This document shows, in pieces, positions 33,763 through 44,563 of a DNA stretch of 59,009 nt; position 1 is the first letter of the stretch, and every line of letters begins with the position of its first letter. The translations under genes were made by a program, and so were the position numbers. Under the pieces are notes generated by a model. That model was not told where the DNA came from, made no database searches, and worked only from the letters and a program-made list of their open reading frames with translations. The stretch spans positions 1 to 59,009 of the forward strand of contig JACPNO010000004.1 of the NCBI GenBank assembly GCA_016185465.1, in the 5' to 3' direction. The stretch is from Candidatus Solibacter usitatus (lineage in GTDB: Bacteria; Acidobacteriota; Terriglobia; Bryobacterales; Bryobacteraceae).

Positions 33763-34654
33763 CGCTATTCGATCCATGGATGCGGACGTGGCACGTGGTG
33801 CACTGCTGGAACCGCGGGTCCAGCATGTTGTGGGAATTGACCAACGGCTGCTCGCCGCGGCCCCGGCGGCCGAACGTGCCCGCGCCATTGTGGCACTCCA
33901 GGCAAACCGTGAAAACTACTGGACGGCGCAGCAGCTTGGCGTTCATGGAACCGTGAGGACTATGACAGGTCTCGCAGCCGTCCACGCGCACCGCGGCATG
34001 CTCGAATACAAAGGGCCCGCGTTTGTCGGAATGGCATTTCAAACAGGGTTCCTCGTTGCTGAGCGCCTGGTCGACCATGCGCGGCCGCAGCCCCATGCGC
34101 CAGGTGGCGGCGAACGTCCCATGCGGGTTGTGGCAATCGGTGCACTGCATGAATCCCTCATTGACGCGATGCTTGAAGGGCATGGAAAATTGCGCCCGCA
34201 CCGGCAGGTGGCACGAGTAGCACAACTCATTCTGCGCCGCCGCCAGCAGAAATTTCGGCGCCGGCGATCGATGAATCGAGTGGCAATTGGTACAAATCAC
34301 GTCAACCTGCGAATGACGCGAGCGGCGGATATTGGCGCGCGACAGGTCGTTGGCGTGGCAGGCGAGACAAGCCTCGAGCGTCTGCCGCGCATCGAGCACC
34401 GAGAACGCTCGAATAGTGGCTTTGCCTCCTCCGGCCGCAATGTGCGCCTGGCCCGGCCCATGACAGCTCTCGCATCCGGCTCGCGCGGGAAGCTCTTTGC
34501 CGGATGCCAGGCTCTTGTAGTGCGGATTCTTGTAGAATCGGGACCAAACGTCGGCATGGCAGGTCTTGCAGGCGTCGCTGCCGGCATAACCGGCGGGCGC
34601 GGCGGGCGCCCCGTTCGCCGCTGCAGCCACAAACAACAGCACCCACCGGACCAT
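33743..34654 (-). CDS. Decaheme c-type cytochrome, DmsE/MtrA-like
   Basis: A 303-residue exported multihaem cytochrome with exactly ten CxxCH motifs in order: CKTCH, CESCH, CLACH, CTNCH, CYSCH, CTDCH, CLKCH, CETCH, CLECH and CTTCH. A short hydrophobic signal (WVLLFVAAAANGAPA) precedes them. Size and haem count match the DmsE/MtrA family, which conducts electrons through an outer-membrane barrel. The adjacent barrel gene overlaps its 3' end by 20 nt. A role in extracellular electron transfer is a strong inference. No surface cytochrome of the MtrC/OmcA type is in the window. Confidence 0.9.
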   Translation of the reverse strand: MVRWVLLFVAAAANGAPAAPAGYAGSDACKTCHADVWSRFYKNPHYKSLASGKELPARAGCESCHGPGQAHIAAGGGKATIRAFSVLDARQTLEACLACHANDLSRANIRRSRHSQVDVICTNCHSIHRSPAPKFLLAAAQNELCYSCHLPVRAQFSMPFKHRVNEGFMQCTDCHNPHGTFAATWRMGLRPRMVDQALSNEEPCLKCHSDKRGPFVFEHAAVRVDGCETCHSPHGSMNAKLLRRPVVFTVCLECHNGAGTFGRRGRGEQPLVNSHNMLDPRFQQCTTCHVRIHGSNSDEFFRR

Positions 34655-34732
34655 TTTTTGACTATAGTCGACGTTGCCGGCAACATTTGCTAAATCTCGC
34701 GCGCGCCGGCACGTACCCGCCGGTTACACCGG

Positions 34733-35374
34733 TTAATAGACAAACGTCAGACCCACCATCGGAACGATGTCGTGCAGCCATCCCCCTACCTGCGCGCCCG
34801 GCGACGCAGCGATAACCCTGGAAGGGAACGGCGTGGCATAGTCCCACAGTTCGGCGCGCAGCGACAGCCGCGGGGTGAGGCGGTACTTGATGCCTCCGCC
34901 GGCGGCGGCCATCAGCTTCCACTCCTGGGTCTTAGTCAGGAGCGCAAACCCGGAAAGCGGCTGATAGGCGCTTTCCTCCCCGGTGCCGCGAAAAGCCCTC
35001 ATGCCTCCGCCCACGCCCACAAACGGCCGCAGGCGCGACCGCACGGAGCGCGCATGCCAGAGCACGTTGTACTGCACAGTGTGCGTCTGGCCTCGAAAAG
35101 AGACTCGATCGTCTCCACCGGAGAGTTGCAGATTGCTGAACTGAAACGTGTAGCGAATCTCTCCTCCTATCTGGCGGTAGAGGTTCTGTCCGATAATGCC
35201 GCCCACGGCTACGCCGGGCGAGAAACCGGTGCTGGCGCTACCGGTGGGGTTCGAAACCGTGAAATTGCTGCTGAAGCCGCCGCCGGTGACGCCGCCGGCC
35301 TCCCATTTCTGGGCCGGACATACGCTCGCCGCAAGCGACAGAGCTGCTGAAAAGCAGATCGCGAATGATTTCAT
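34733..35374 (-). CDS. Outer membrane beta-barrel protein (OmpA/OmpW-like size)
   Basis: A 213-residue protein with a signal peptide (MKSFAICFSAALSLAASVCPAQ) and about eight amphipathic strands. Typical features are RPFVGVGGGMRAF and AAAGGGIKYRLTPRLSLRAE, and it ends in VPMVGLTFVY with the terminal aromatic recognised by BamA. It probably belongs to the small eight-stranded barrel group. It starts 18 bp after the TIGR03437 protein gene, so the two are likely cotranscribed. Confidence 0.75.
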   Translation of the reverse strand: MKSFAICFSAALSLAASVCPAQKWEAGGVTGGGFSSNFTVSNPTGSASTGFSPGVAVGGIIGQNLYRQIGGEIRYTFQFSNLQLSGGDDRVSFRGQTHTVQYNVLWHARSVRSRLRPFVGVGGGMRAFRGTGEESAYQPLSGFALLTKTQEWKLMAAAGGGIKYRLTPRLSLRAELWDYATPFPSRVIAASPGAQVGGWLHDIVPMVGLTFVY

Positions 35375-35392
35375 ATCCTTTTTTTCTGTGAG

Positions 35393-38300
35393 CTACTTGA
35401 TAACCCGCACCAGCACGGAGGTCGAGATGGTGCCCTGCACAATCCGCAGTACCACGCTCATCCCGGTGGGTGCCCAGCTGGGAACCGTGACATTGATCTG
35501 ATCGACGCCGACCATCCCCGGCGCGAGGCCCGCGAACAACACCGGCAGCGCCACGCCGCCCAGGGTGACCTCCGGTTCGACCGCGACCGCAAGCAGGGGA
35601 TCGACCGGTCCGGGCATCCCGGCTGCGATCGGGAGCGTGGTACGGCCCATGCCGGTTGCGTAGATCACGAGCGTGTCTCCGCGGTGGACCGGATTGGCTA
35701 GCGTGACCAGCTGATTATTCTTGCCGCGGACCACGACCGCAATGCCGGTGTCGGGCCCTGCCGTCCCGTTGCGAAACACACTGGGAGCCGTGTCCAGAAC
35801 GGTGATGTTCAAATTGTTGCTGACCCCGCCGGGGGAATGCAGCGCCAGGATCGTGTCGCCCTCGGCCTCAAAGGGCAATTGGGCGTTGATCTGTTGGGGC
35901 GAAATGAACAGCAGAGGAGCCGGGTCGCCGTTCACCGTCAGACAGGCCCCACCCAGAATGGTGGGGATCGGGATTTCGCTCGCGGCGGCGGTGACCGAGC
36001 TCAGATGACTTCCGAATACCGAGATCAGCCCGCCCGAAGCCACCGGCGGCGTGAAATCCGCCGAGCTCACCGCGCTCACCAGCATGGGCACGGCATAGGC
36101 CTCGTCATAGTTCCACGGCAGAACCGTGAAACCCGAAGCCGTCAGCGACACGATGGCGCTGCGGTTGGCCAGGGCGGCCAGGGTCCGGGTAAAGGGCGCG
36201 GCCGGGTTGCCGAGTAGCGGCGATTCCACCATGCGGGTGGGTCGCGATGGAATTCCGGTGCTCAAGTCCGCGCGCTCGATCACGCCAGGGGCGTTGAGTC
36301 CAGGAGAAGTCGTCCGCACCGCGTACCGGTCGACAAAGGCCAGACCGGAGGAGAGGCCGGTCGCGTTTTCCAGCTGCAACGCCGGCGAGAGCGACGAATT
36401 CAGCACGTTGTTGTCGACCACGAACTGTTGATTGTTGGAAGCGGCATACGCGCCGGCGAGAGCCGTAAAGTCCTTGCGGGCCGCGGTGAAGGTTTCGGCG
36501 CTCGCGCTATACAGCAGCACGGTGCCATCGGCCATGGCCGCTAGAATAGAGGCGCCGTTGGCCGAAGCCGTCAGAACCGTGTGGACATGGATGTTGTTGG
36601 CGAAGATGCCGAGTGCGGGCAGCGTGGCCGCCGTGCGGCTGGACACATCGATGCGGTCGATGGTGTGAACCGGGCCAGCTACCCGCGAGGCTACCAGAAC
36701 CGCATTGCCGGAAGCGGCAATCGAGTGCGGATAGTGCCCTGGCGGCATGGCCAGGGGCAGCAGCGGAGCGAGCGTGTTCAGGTCGAAGATGTAGACAAGT
36801 TGAGAGTTCTCATGCCCCACCAACAGGTAATGGCGGTCCACGGTGAGCGCCATCTGGGTCGGCGTATTGGCGGTACGCAAGATAGCCATCGGTTCGGTCG
36901 CGGCTCCGGTGTAGACCAGCACCTGGTTGCGGTCCCCGACCAGCACATAGAATCGGTCGCGAGCCGGATCGGCCAGCAGGTCGACCGGGGTGCCGGCGAT
37001 GGCGACGAACTCGCCGCGCTGATCCGGTTCCCGGCTGTTGATCAGCACGCGGATGTCGGCGGCGACATTGATCGCCGCATTCGAGGCGACATGAACCAGC
37101 GCGACCACGGTGCCGTCCTGGCCGGCAAACGCCATGGGATCGACGGTAATTTTCACCCTCGCCGGGGTGACTCCTGAGGCCGGCGATATGGTAATCCCGG
37201 CGGTGTCGGTGGTGAGCGTGAAGTCGGTCGCGCCGCCGCTGGGATCGTAGATCGTTATCTCCTGGGTGATGGGGCGGCGATCGCAAAAACTCCCTCGGAA
37301 AATGAGGTCCCCTACGCCCGACAGCACACGGGGCGAACTGTTGAGCGAACCCACTGGCAGCGTGAGTGCGCCGCTGTCGGAGACCGCATACAGCGTGTCT
37401 CTATGGGCGTTCAATACGGACTTGCCGGCCATATGCTCGGGCAGCCGCAGGGTCTGCCGGATCGCCAAGTTGTCGGAGTCAACCAGCATCAGTACCGGCA
37501 CCGGCGTCACGACCGGCGGAGTCACAGGGTCGGTCGGCGCGGCAGTGACTGTGCCCGCCGGCGGGATCTCGGCATAAATGACGCCGGACACCGAATCGAT
37601 GGCCGTGCTGCCGATATTGAGCTGGCCCAAGGGGTCGGGGAACTGGGAGAGCAATTGTCCCGCTCGATTGAACAGCCCCCAGCCGGCGGTAAAATACGAG
37701 CCGTCCTGGCTGACGCTCACCGCCCGCGGGCCCATGGGCGGGGTCGAAGTGTATCCGACAGAGGTGAGCGCATGGTGCATCACGTCGTAGCGGAAACGAA
37801 AGGTGTCGGTGAGGCCATAGATCCAGTAACCGTCCCCGGACACAGCCACCGAGGCCGCGATCACCTGCGCCGGAAAATTTGCCGGTGGAACTGGCAGCGT
37901 CTTAGCGGTCACCCCGGCAATGGTGTCGAGCACCTGGAGCGAGCCCGAAACCGGATCGAAGAGCAGAAATTCACCGGTCGTCACCACCAGCGCCAAGCCG
38001 TCGATCCCGAAGGCGACCCCGAGCGGCGGATGTCCCATCCCAAAGGTTTGCCGGGTGTTGGACCCCAGCCCAAGTACGGTGAGCGCGTTATTGGATGGCT
38101 GGGGCAGCGCAAAGTTGCCAAAGTGCGCGACCAGCAGGAAGCGGCCGTCGGGCGACAGCGCTAGCGCGCCCGGCTGCGGCGGAACGTTCAGCGACGAGTG
38201 GATGACGCCATCGGCGAGCGACTGCACCTCGATGCGGCTGGCGCTAAAATTGGCGATGTAAAGCACGCCGCGGGCTTCGTCGAGCGCGATGTCGGAAGGC

Positions 38301-38434
38301 TGGCCGCCGATGGAGGTGACCTTGCCGAACGTGGCAGCCTGCGCCAGACTCCCGGCGGCGGCTAATCCTGCGACCAGCAGGATGGCCGTCGTCCGCCCTG
38401 GGCGTCTTGCGCGAAAAATGCTCTTACGATTCAT
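35393..38434 (-). CDS. Large exported beta-propeller-like protein with TIGR03437 C-terminal domain
   Basis: A 1,013-residue exported protein. After the signal peptide, residues about 40-380 carry YncE/NHL-type propeller repeats (SDIALDEARGVLYIANFSAS, ALSPDGRFLLVAHFG). An Ig-like segment follows (ITISPASGVTPARVKITVDP), then a second propeller region. The last 230 residues are the TIGR03437 domain (GGLISVFGSHLS, NGDPAPLLFISPQQINAQLP, LVIYATGMGRT, DQINVTVPSWAPTG). That domain is characteristic of Solibacter-type genomes, where it ends many exported proteins. The function is unknown. It probably acts at the cell surface. Confidence 0.85.
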   Translation of the reverse strand: MNRKSIFRARRPGRTTAILLVAGLAAAGSLAQAATFGKVTSIGGQPSDIALDEARGVLYIANFSASRIEVQSLADGVIHSSLNVPPQPGALALSPDGRFLLVAHFGNFALPQPSNNALTVLGLGSNTRQTFGMGHPPLGVAFGIDGLALVVTTGEFLLFDPVSGSLQVLDTIAGVTAKTLPVPPANFPAQVIAASVAVSGDGYWIYGLTDTFRFRYDVMHHALTSVGYTSTPPMGPRAVSVSQDGSYFTAGWGLFNRAGQLLSQFPDPLGQLNIGSTAIDSVSGVIYAEIPPAGTVTAAPTDPVTPPVVTPVPVLMLVDSDNLAIRQTLRLPEHMAGKSVLNAHRDTLYAVSDSGALTLPVGSLNSSPRVLSGVGDLIFRGSFCDRRPITQEITIYDPSGGATDFTLTTDTAGITISPASGVTPARVKITVDPMAFAGQDGTVVALVHVASNAAINVAADIRVLINSREPDQRGEFVAIAGTPVDLLADPARDRFYVLVGDRNQVLVYTGAATEPMAILRTANTPTQMALTVDRHYLLVGHENSQLVYIFDLNTLAPLLPLAMPPGHYPHSIAASGNAVLVASRVAGPVHTIDRIDVSSRTAATLPALGIFANNIHVHTVLTASANGASILAAMADGTVLLYSASAETFTAARKDFTALAGAYAASNNQQFVVDNNVLNSSLSPALQLENATGLSSGLAFVDRYAVRTTSPGLNAPGVIERADLSTGIPSRPTRMVESPLLGNPAAPFTRTLAALANRSAIVSLTASGFTVLPWNYDEAYAVPMLVSAVSSADFTPPVASGGLISVFGSHLSSVTAAASEIPIPTILGGACLTVNGDPAPLLFISPQQINAQLPFEAEGDTILALHSPGGVSNNLNITVLDTAPSVFRNGTAGPDTGIAVVVRGKNNQLVTLANPVHRGDTLVIYATGMGRTTLPIAAGMPGPVDPLLAVAVEPEVTLGGVALPVLFAGLAPGMVGVDQINVTVPSWAPTGMSVVLRIVQGTISTSVLVRVIK

Positions 38435-38521
38435 TCTTTCCCCCGACTCCGACTCCGCTCCGCGCGCGCAGGATTCACCCGCCGCCCGAAGCCCCGCCCC
38501 ATATGCGAACGCTCTGTGGAT

Positions 38522-38614
38522 CTATTCGACATTCTTGCGCCGGCGCAATACGATCACGCCCAACAAAATCAGCGCCCCGACGGCGCACAGGATGCGAACT
38601 AATGAGCTTTCCAT
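38522..38614 (-). CDS. 30-residue single-pass membrane peptide
   Basis: The ATG at 38,614 opens a 30-codon frame reading MESSLVRILCAVGALILLGV then IVLRRRKNVE. It has one hydrophobic helix (residues 6-22) followed by a positive RRRK tail, giving an N-out, C-in orientation. A strong AAAGGAG site lies 8 nt before the ATG, which is the best evidence that it is translated. It follows the TadC gene by 46 bp on the same strand. The tail resembles a surface-protein sorting tail without a recognition motif. The role is unknown. Confidence 0.5.
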   Translation of the reverse strand: MESSLVRILCAVGALILLGVIVLRRRKNVE

Positions 38615-38660
38615 GTGTCTCTCTCCTTTCTTGCGGTGTCTGTTTCAGTCAAAGACAGGG

Positions 38661-39575
38661 CTACATATTGAGCATCATCGGAATCAGGTCCCGCGTAATG
38701 CGCACCAGCACCGGCCCCACCGTCACCACAAACAGCGAGGGCAGAATGCAAAAAAAGATGGGAAACACCAGCTTGACGCCCAGCTTGGCGGCTTTTTCCT
38801 CGGCTTGCTGGCGGGTTTGCACCCGCATGTATTCCGAGTGTCCCCGCAAGCTCTGCGCGATGCTGGTGCCAAACCGGTCGGCCTGAATGAGCACCCCAAC
38901 CAGCTTTTTCAGCTCGTCGACTCCGGTTCGCGCCGCTAAATTGCGCAAGGCCTCGGCCCGCAGCTTGCCGGCCTTCAGCTCGAGGTTCATCAGACTGAAC
39001 TCCTCGCTGATTTCCGGGTGTGCGTGTTGCAACTCCTTGGCGACCTGAAGCACCGCCTGATCCAAACCCAGGCCGGATTCGACGCAAACCACCATCAGGT
39101 CGAGCGCGTTGGGCAACCCGCGCCGAATCTGCTTTTGGCGGCGGTTGACCTGGCGCCGCAGATACTGGTTCGGTCCCAGAAACCCCACTGCCAAAGCCAC
39201 CGCGATCGCCATGAACCGCTGGTTGGCGTCGGTCACCGGACCGAGAATCAGGCCCAGAGTAAGCAACGGCAGCAAAAGCCCGAGCGCGACCTTGGCCCCG
39301 TAGAACATCTTGACGGCTCCGGGGCTGCGATAGCCGGCCCTCACCAGACGCCGCTGGATCACCGATGTATCCTTCGGGGAGGCCGGGATGAGCGTGCCCA
39401 ATTTCTTCACCAGTTCGTGCCAGGCCAGGCTGGGGTGGGCGGTCATCGGCGTCGACTGCATCGCCGCCCCGGTGACCCGTTCCATGGCCGCCTTGGGGCG
39501 CGCCCAAAAATTGATACCGATCAGCGTAAATAGCGAGGCCAGAACCAGAAACATCAGTACGGTGCCGAGTAGCAT
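38661..39575 (-). CDS. tadC: Type II secretion system F family protein, TadC-like
   Basis: A 304-residue inner-membrane platform protein of the Tad pilus/secretion machine. The N-terminal membrane segment (LLGTVLMFLVLASLFTLIGI) is followed by a second pair (ALGLLLPLLTLGLILGP), the T2SSF domain (LPNALDLMVVCVESGLGLDQ, about residues 165-185) and a C-terminal helix. It starts 3 bp after the TadB stop. Confidence 0.88.
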   Translation of the reverse strand: MLLGTVLMFLVLASLFTLIGINFWARPKAAMERVTGAAMQSTPMTAHPSLAWHELVKKLGTLIPASPKDTSVIQRRLVRAGYRSPGAVKMFYGAKVALGLLLPLLTLGLILGPVTDANQRFMAIAVALAVGFLGPNQYLRRQVNRRQKQIRRGLPNALDLMVVCVESGLGLDQAVLQVAKELQHAHPEISEEFSLMNLELKAGKLRAEALRNLAARTGVDELKKLVGVLIQADRFGTSIAQSLRGHSEYMRVQTRQQAEEKAAKLGVKLVFPIFFCILPSLFVVTVGPVLVRITRDLIPMMLNM

Positions 39576-39578
39576 GCA

Positions 39579-40553
39579 TCAGACCTCGATCGAGACGATT
39601 TTCTTGATAACCGCGTATCCCACCAGCTGCAGCGCGACCGCGCCTCCGAGCATCCAGTGCCCGACCGTATCGCGGACGAAGAACAGGACGTAGTCCGGAT
39701 TGACGTAGAACATCACCGCCCCGACCGCCGCCGGAATCAGCGACAACACGGTGCCGGTGAGCCGGCCGTGGGCACTGATGGCGCGCATGCGCCCGCGCAA
39801 TTTGAATCGCTCGCGGATTAGGTAGGCCAGCTTTTCGAGCACTTCCGCCAGATTGCCCCCGGTACGTTTCTGCAACAGCACGGCCGATACGAAAAAGTGC
39901 ACATCGAGCAGCGGAATGCGGGTGGCGAGCTTCTCGAGCGCGACTTCGAGCGGCAAGCCCAGGTTTTGTTCGTCGAACGTGCGCCGGAATTCTCCCGCCA
40001 GCGGATCGTCGAACTCCCGGTGCAGCATTTCGAGCGAAACCGAGAAGGCGTGTCCGGCCCGCATGGAGCGCGCCACAAACTCCAGGCCCTCCGGAAATTG
40101 CTCTTCGAACTTGGCCAGACGCGAACGTCCCTTGCGGATTACATAGAACACCGGAATCGCCGCGAACAGCAGGCCCACCGGCAACGCCAGACGGTTGATC
40201 GGCGCCGGAGCCGCATACCAGACTGAACCGGAGCCGGCCAGCAACCCGGCCAGCGATAAATTCGACAGACGCGTGACATTCCAGCGCACGCCGGCTTGAT
40301 CGAGCAGACTCTGCAGCCGCCTCCGGACCTCGAAACGGCGCAACAGCTTCAGGACCAGCGACCGGTTGGCGGCGTCGTCGGTCTGCATGAGCACCGGCTG
40401 CGCCGAGGCGCGTTTGACTTTCTTTGCCGGCGTACCGAGCAGCCGGCTCTTGATAGTGGCCAGATCTCCCTGGCGCATCTTTCGGTCGAGTAACAGGAAC
40501 AGTCCCGTCGTGACCCCAACCACTACCACGAAAATGAGGATGACTACCGCCAT
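39579..40553 (-). CDS. tadB: Type II secretion system F family protein, TadB-like
   Basis: A 324-residue inner-membrane protein with an N-terminal helix, a central helix pair (LAGLLAGSGSVWYAA) and a T2SSF domain (FPEGLEFVARSMRAGHAFSV, LQKRTGGNLAEVLEKLAYLI). A C-terminal helix pair follows. It pairs with TadC to form the platform driven by the TadA ATPase encoded 11 bp upstream. Confidence 0.88.
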   Translation of the reverse strand: MAVVILIFVVVVGVTTGLFLLLDRKMRQGDLATIKSRLLGTPAKKVKRASAQPVLMQTDDAANRSLVLKLLRRFEVRRRLQSLLDQAGVRWNVTRLSNLSLAGLLAGSGSVWYAAPAPINRLALPVGLLFAAIPVFYVIRKGRSRLAKFEEQFPEGLEFVARSMRAGHAFSVSLEMLHREFDDPLAGEFRRTFDEQNLGLPLEVALEKLATRIPLLDVHFFVSAVLLQKRTGGNLAEVLEKLAYLIRERFKLRGRMRAISAHGRLTGTVLSLIPAAVGAVMFYVNPDYVLFFVRDTVGHWMLGGAVALQLVGYAVIKKIVSIEV

Positions 40554-40564
40554 GCGCCGCGCCC

Positions 40565-41926
<1,362 letters not shown>

Positions 41927-41931
41927 GTCGG

Positions 41932-43107
41932 TCAGTTCCTCAAGTTCGAAGCTCGCGGCTGCAACGCCGCCATTTCGTGCGCAAAACTCCCGATAGCCCT
42001 GGCCAGCGCACACTCCGCCAGCGGCCGCCCGGCGTGCAGCGCCTGATGCAAGGCCAGATAATCGTTGGGAAAGCTGGCATAGACCGGCGCTTGCAGGATA
42101 TTGGCCATGGCCTCGAGCGAGAGACCGTCGTGACTCGAGCGATTGACCACTACGTGGAACTGATCCTGGCTCAGCCCCAGCAGGCCCAGCATGGCAACCG
42201 CTTTGCGAGTCAGATGCAAGCTCGGCAGTTCCGGCGTAGAGATCACAAAAGCGTGGTCGGCATCGGGCAGCAACAGCAGACTGAGCCGGTCAAAGACCGA
42301 AGGTAAGTCGACCACCAGCCAGTCATAGGCCGGCCGGGCGGATTCGAGCAGCGCGCGCAGGCGCGCCGGATCGGGCTTCTGCGGTGAGGGCGCAGCCGAC
42401 GCCGGCAGGATATCCAGACCTTCGGTAGCCTGCACGCGCGGACGCCAGTCCTCGGCCGTCTGGTTGCCGCGCGTGCTTTCGAGCGCCCGCAAGGCATCGG
42501 TAACCGACGGCCCGGCGGCGAGTTTGAACAGCAGCCGCGCCGTACCGCCGAACAGATCGAAATCGGCCAACAAGATTCGGGTGCCGGTGGCCTTGCGCAA
42601 CGCGATTGCCGTGTGCGCCGCCAGAATCGACGCCCCTGAACCAGGTTTGGCGCTGGCGAACACCACCAGACGAGCGCGGCCCGGCCCCGGTTCGCCGTTT
42701 CCCGACTGGCGCTGGATGCGCCGTGCCGCCTCTTGCTGGGCTTCGCAAGTAAACGGGGCGTGGAGAAATTCCGACGCCCCCGCGCGCAGACAACGCAACA
42801 AAGCATCCGGGCCGTTCTTGAGGTCCAGGCCGATCACCGGAACCCCGGGCGTGCGCCCGGCAGCTTCTTCAATCAGGCCTGCCGCCCGCTCGAGGTCGGC
42901 CGATACGTCGAGCAGAATAACCTCGGGTTTTATCCGCCGCAACAGCGCGTGCAAGTCCTCGAGCGAGGGATACTCGGCGGTTTGGGCGGCAATCTCGAAG
43001 GCTCCGCCGTCAGCGACCGCCCGCAGCAGGGGCTGGGCTAGTTCCCGGTTGGGAAGAATGGCCAGCGCCGCCAGCGGCAGCCCTCCGGAATTGGATTTTG
43101 GCTTCAC
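41932..43107 (-). CDS. tadZ: TadZ/CpaE-like ATPase
   Basis: A 391-residue protein with an N-terminal receiver-like (ARD) domain ([20 protein letters not shown]) and a C-terminal MinD/ParA-like ATPase domain. The P-loop is deviant, KPGSGASIL, without the usual GKS/GKT lysine, as is common in the TadZ/CpaE family. The segment [10 protein letters not shown]-type Walker B reads [13 protein letters not shown]. It localises the Tad machine to a pole or focus in other bacteria. It lies 33 bp after the secretin gene. Confidence 0.85.
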   Translation of the reverse strand: MKPKSNSGGLPLAALAILPNRELAQPLLRAVADGGAFEIAAQTAEYPSLEDLHALLRRIKPEVILLDVSADLERAAGLIEEAAGRTPGVPVIGLDLKNGPDALLRCLRAGASEFLHAPFTCEAQQEAARRIQRQSGNGEPGPGRARLVVFASAKPGSGASILAAHTAIALRKATGTRILLADFDLFGGTARLLFKLAAGPSVTDALRALESTRGNQTAEDWRPRVQATEGLDILPASAAPSPQKPDPARLRALLESARPAYDWLVVDLPSVFDRLSLLLLPDADHAFVISTPELPSLHLTRKAVAMLGLLGLSQDQFHVVVNRSSHDGLSLEAMANILQAPVYASFPNDYLALHQALHAGRPLAECALARAIGSFAHEMAALQPRASNLRN

Positions 43108-43140
43108 AAAGATGCTCTTCGCCGTCTGGGCCGTTGCCGG

Positions 43141-44556
43141 TTAGAGGGCTCCCTTTCCGGTGGTGGAAGAGGCGCGCGGCTCCGGACGGGGTTCCTTGGG
43201 ATTGAGCGGGATATCGCGCAGAAATTCCCTGGGTATGGGTGGCATCGCCTGGTCGCCGGGCGCGCGCGGCGTGATCAGCTCGGGCGTTACCATCACGATG
43301 AGTTCGGTCTTGTTCTTATTGATCGACCGGCTCTTGAACAGCGCCCCCAGGATCGGAATGCTGGACAGGCCCGGCAGCCGGGACAGACTCTCGGTGACTC
43401 GCTGATCCAGCAGTCCGCCGATCACAAAACTTTGCCCTTCGCCCAACTCCACATCGGTTTCGATGCGCCGCGTGGCGAGCGCCGGTATCGTGAACCCGCT
43501 AAACACCACGCCATTGGCCACGTCGATGGTCGATACTTCGGGCTTCACGTGCATCCGGATGGTGTGATGGGGCGTGATGAGAGGCAGGAAAGAGACGCGT
43601 ATGCCGTATTCCCGGAACTGTACGGTGATAGCGCCGGCACTGGCGCCGCCTTGCAGGATCGGCACCGGAAACTCGCCGCCGACCAGGAAACTGGCTTCTT
43701 TGCCATTGGTCGTCACCAGGTTCGGCTCGGCCAGAATCTGCAGTAGCCCCTGGGTCTCAAGATCGCGGATAATCGCGCCCAGATTCAGATCCGGACGGAA
43801 GGCGAAGATGTTAAGTGCGTCGGCAATGGAAAATGTCGTGGCGGCGCCAGCCAGGGTCGCGGGTATGACCCCGCTCACCGCGCCCGGGCTGGGCGGGGAG
43901 AACTGTCCGGTCGAAATGCGTCCCGGCGTATTCAACGCCCCGGTCGACAGAAGGTTCAATCCAAAGGAAGTTTCGACGACGCGGTTGAGCTCGGCAAACC
44001 GGACGCGCAAGATGATTTGCTTTTCGCCCGCTCCCGGCGCCACCTGCAAATTGCTGACTACCGTCTTGCTGAACGGCGCCGCCAAGGCCAGCGCCCGGTC
44101 CGCCACCGACTGGCTGCTGACATGTCCGATCAGCGATAGCGCGTCGCGGCTGGAGCGGATGTCGATCGACTCGCCGGGAAACGTTTCGTGCAACAGAAGC
44201 CGCACCGGCTCGAGGTTCGGTTCGACCGCCACGGTAAAGAACACCGGTTCGCCGGCCCGCTGCCAGATCACCAGACTGGAATAGCCGAGAGATTTGGCAT
44301 TCACCAGAATCTCGCGGCTGTTTACAGCCACAGCGTCAATTACTTCAGGATTGCCGATCGACACACGGGCAATATCGCCTGGGCGGGCGAGCACGACACT
44401 CTTACCCACGGTCAGTTTCATGCGCTCGGCGGCGGGTTCGGCGCCGGAGGAGTCCTGCGCTATCAGAAGCGATGCGCACGCGACCGCGAGCAGCGCTCCC
44501 CGCCACCGCCCGGACCCCTTCATGCTTGCAAAACGAATCTTCAAAAACTGTGGCAT
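43141..44556 (-). CDS. cpaC: Tad pilus secretin, CpaC/RcpA-like
   Basis: A 471-residue outer-membrane secretin. The N-terminal pilus-formation domain (MKLTVGKSVVLARPGDIARV, VIWQRAGEPVFFTVAVEP) is followed by a BON-like segment (SLIGHVSSQSVADRALALAA). The secretin domain comes last (ILAEPNLVTTNGKEASFLVG, GLSSIPILGALFKSRSINKN, ELIVMVTPELI). The ATG at 44,556 is used. A second possible ATG at 44,523 starts a cleaner signal peptide. CpaB is encoded 7 bp upstream. Confidence 0.9.
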   Translation of the reverse strand: MPQFLKIRFASMKGSGRWRGALLAVACASLLIAQDSSGAEPAAERMKLTVGKSVVLARPGDIARVSIGNPEVIDAVAVNSREILVNAKSLGYSSLVIWQRAGEPVFFTVAVEPNLEPVRLLLHETFPGESIDIRSSRDALSLIGHVSSQSVADRALALAAPFSKTVVSNLQVAPGAGEKQIILRVRFAELNRVVETSFGLNLLSTGALNTPGRISTGQFSPPSPGAVSGVIPATLAGAATTFSIADALNIFAFRPDLNLGAIIRDLETQGLLQILAEPNLVTTNGKEASFLVGGEFPVPILQGGASAGAITVQFREYGIRVSFLPLITPHHTIRMHVKPEVSTIDVANGVVFSGFTIPALATRRIETDVELGEGQSFVIGGLLDQRVTESLSRLPGLSSIPILGALFKSRSINKNKTELIVMVTPELITPRAPGDQAMPPIPREFLRDIPLNPKEPRPEPRASSTTGKGAL

Positions 44557-44563
44557 GGCGCCT

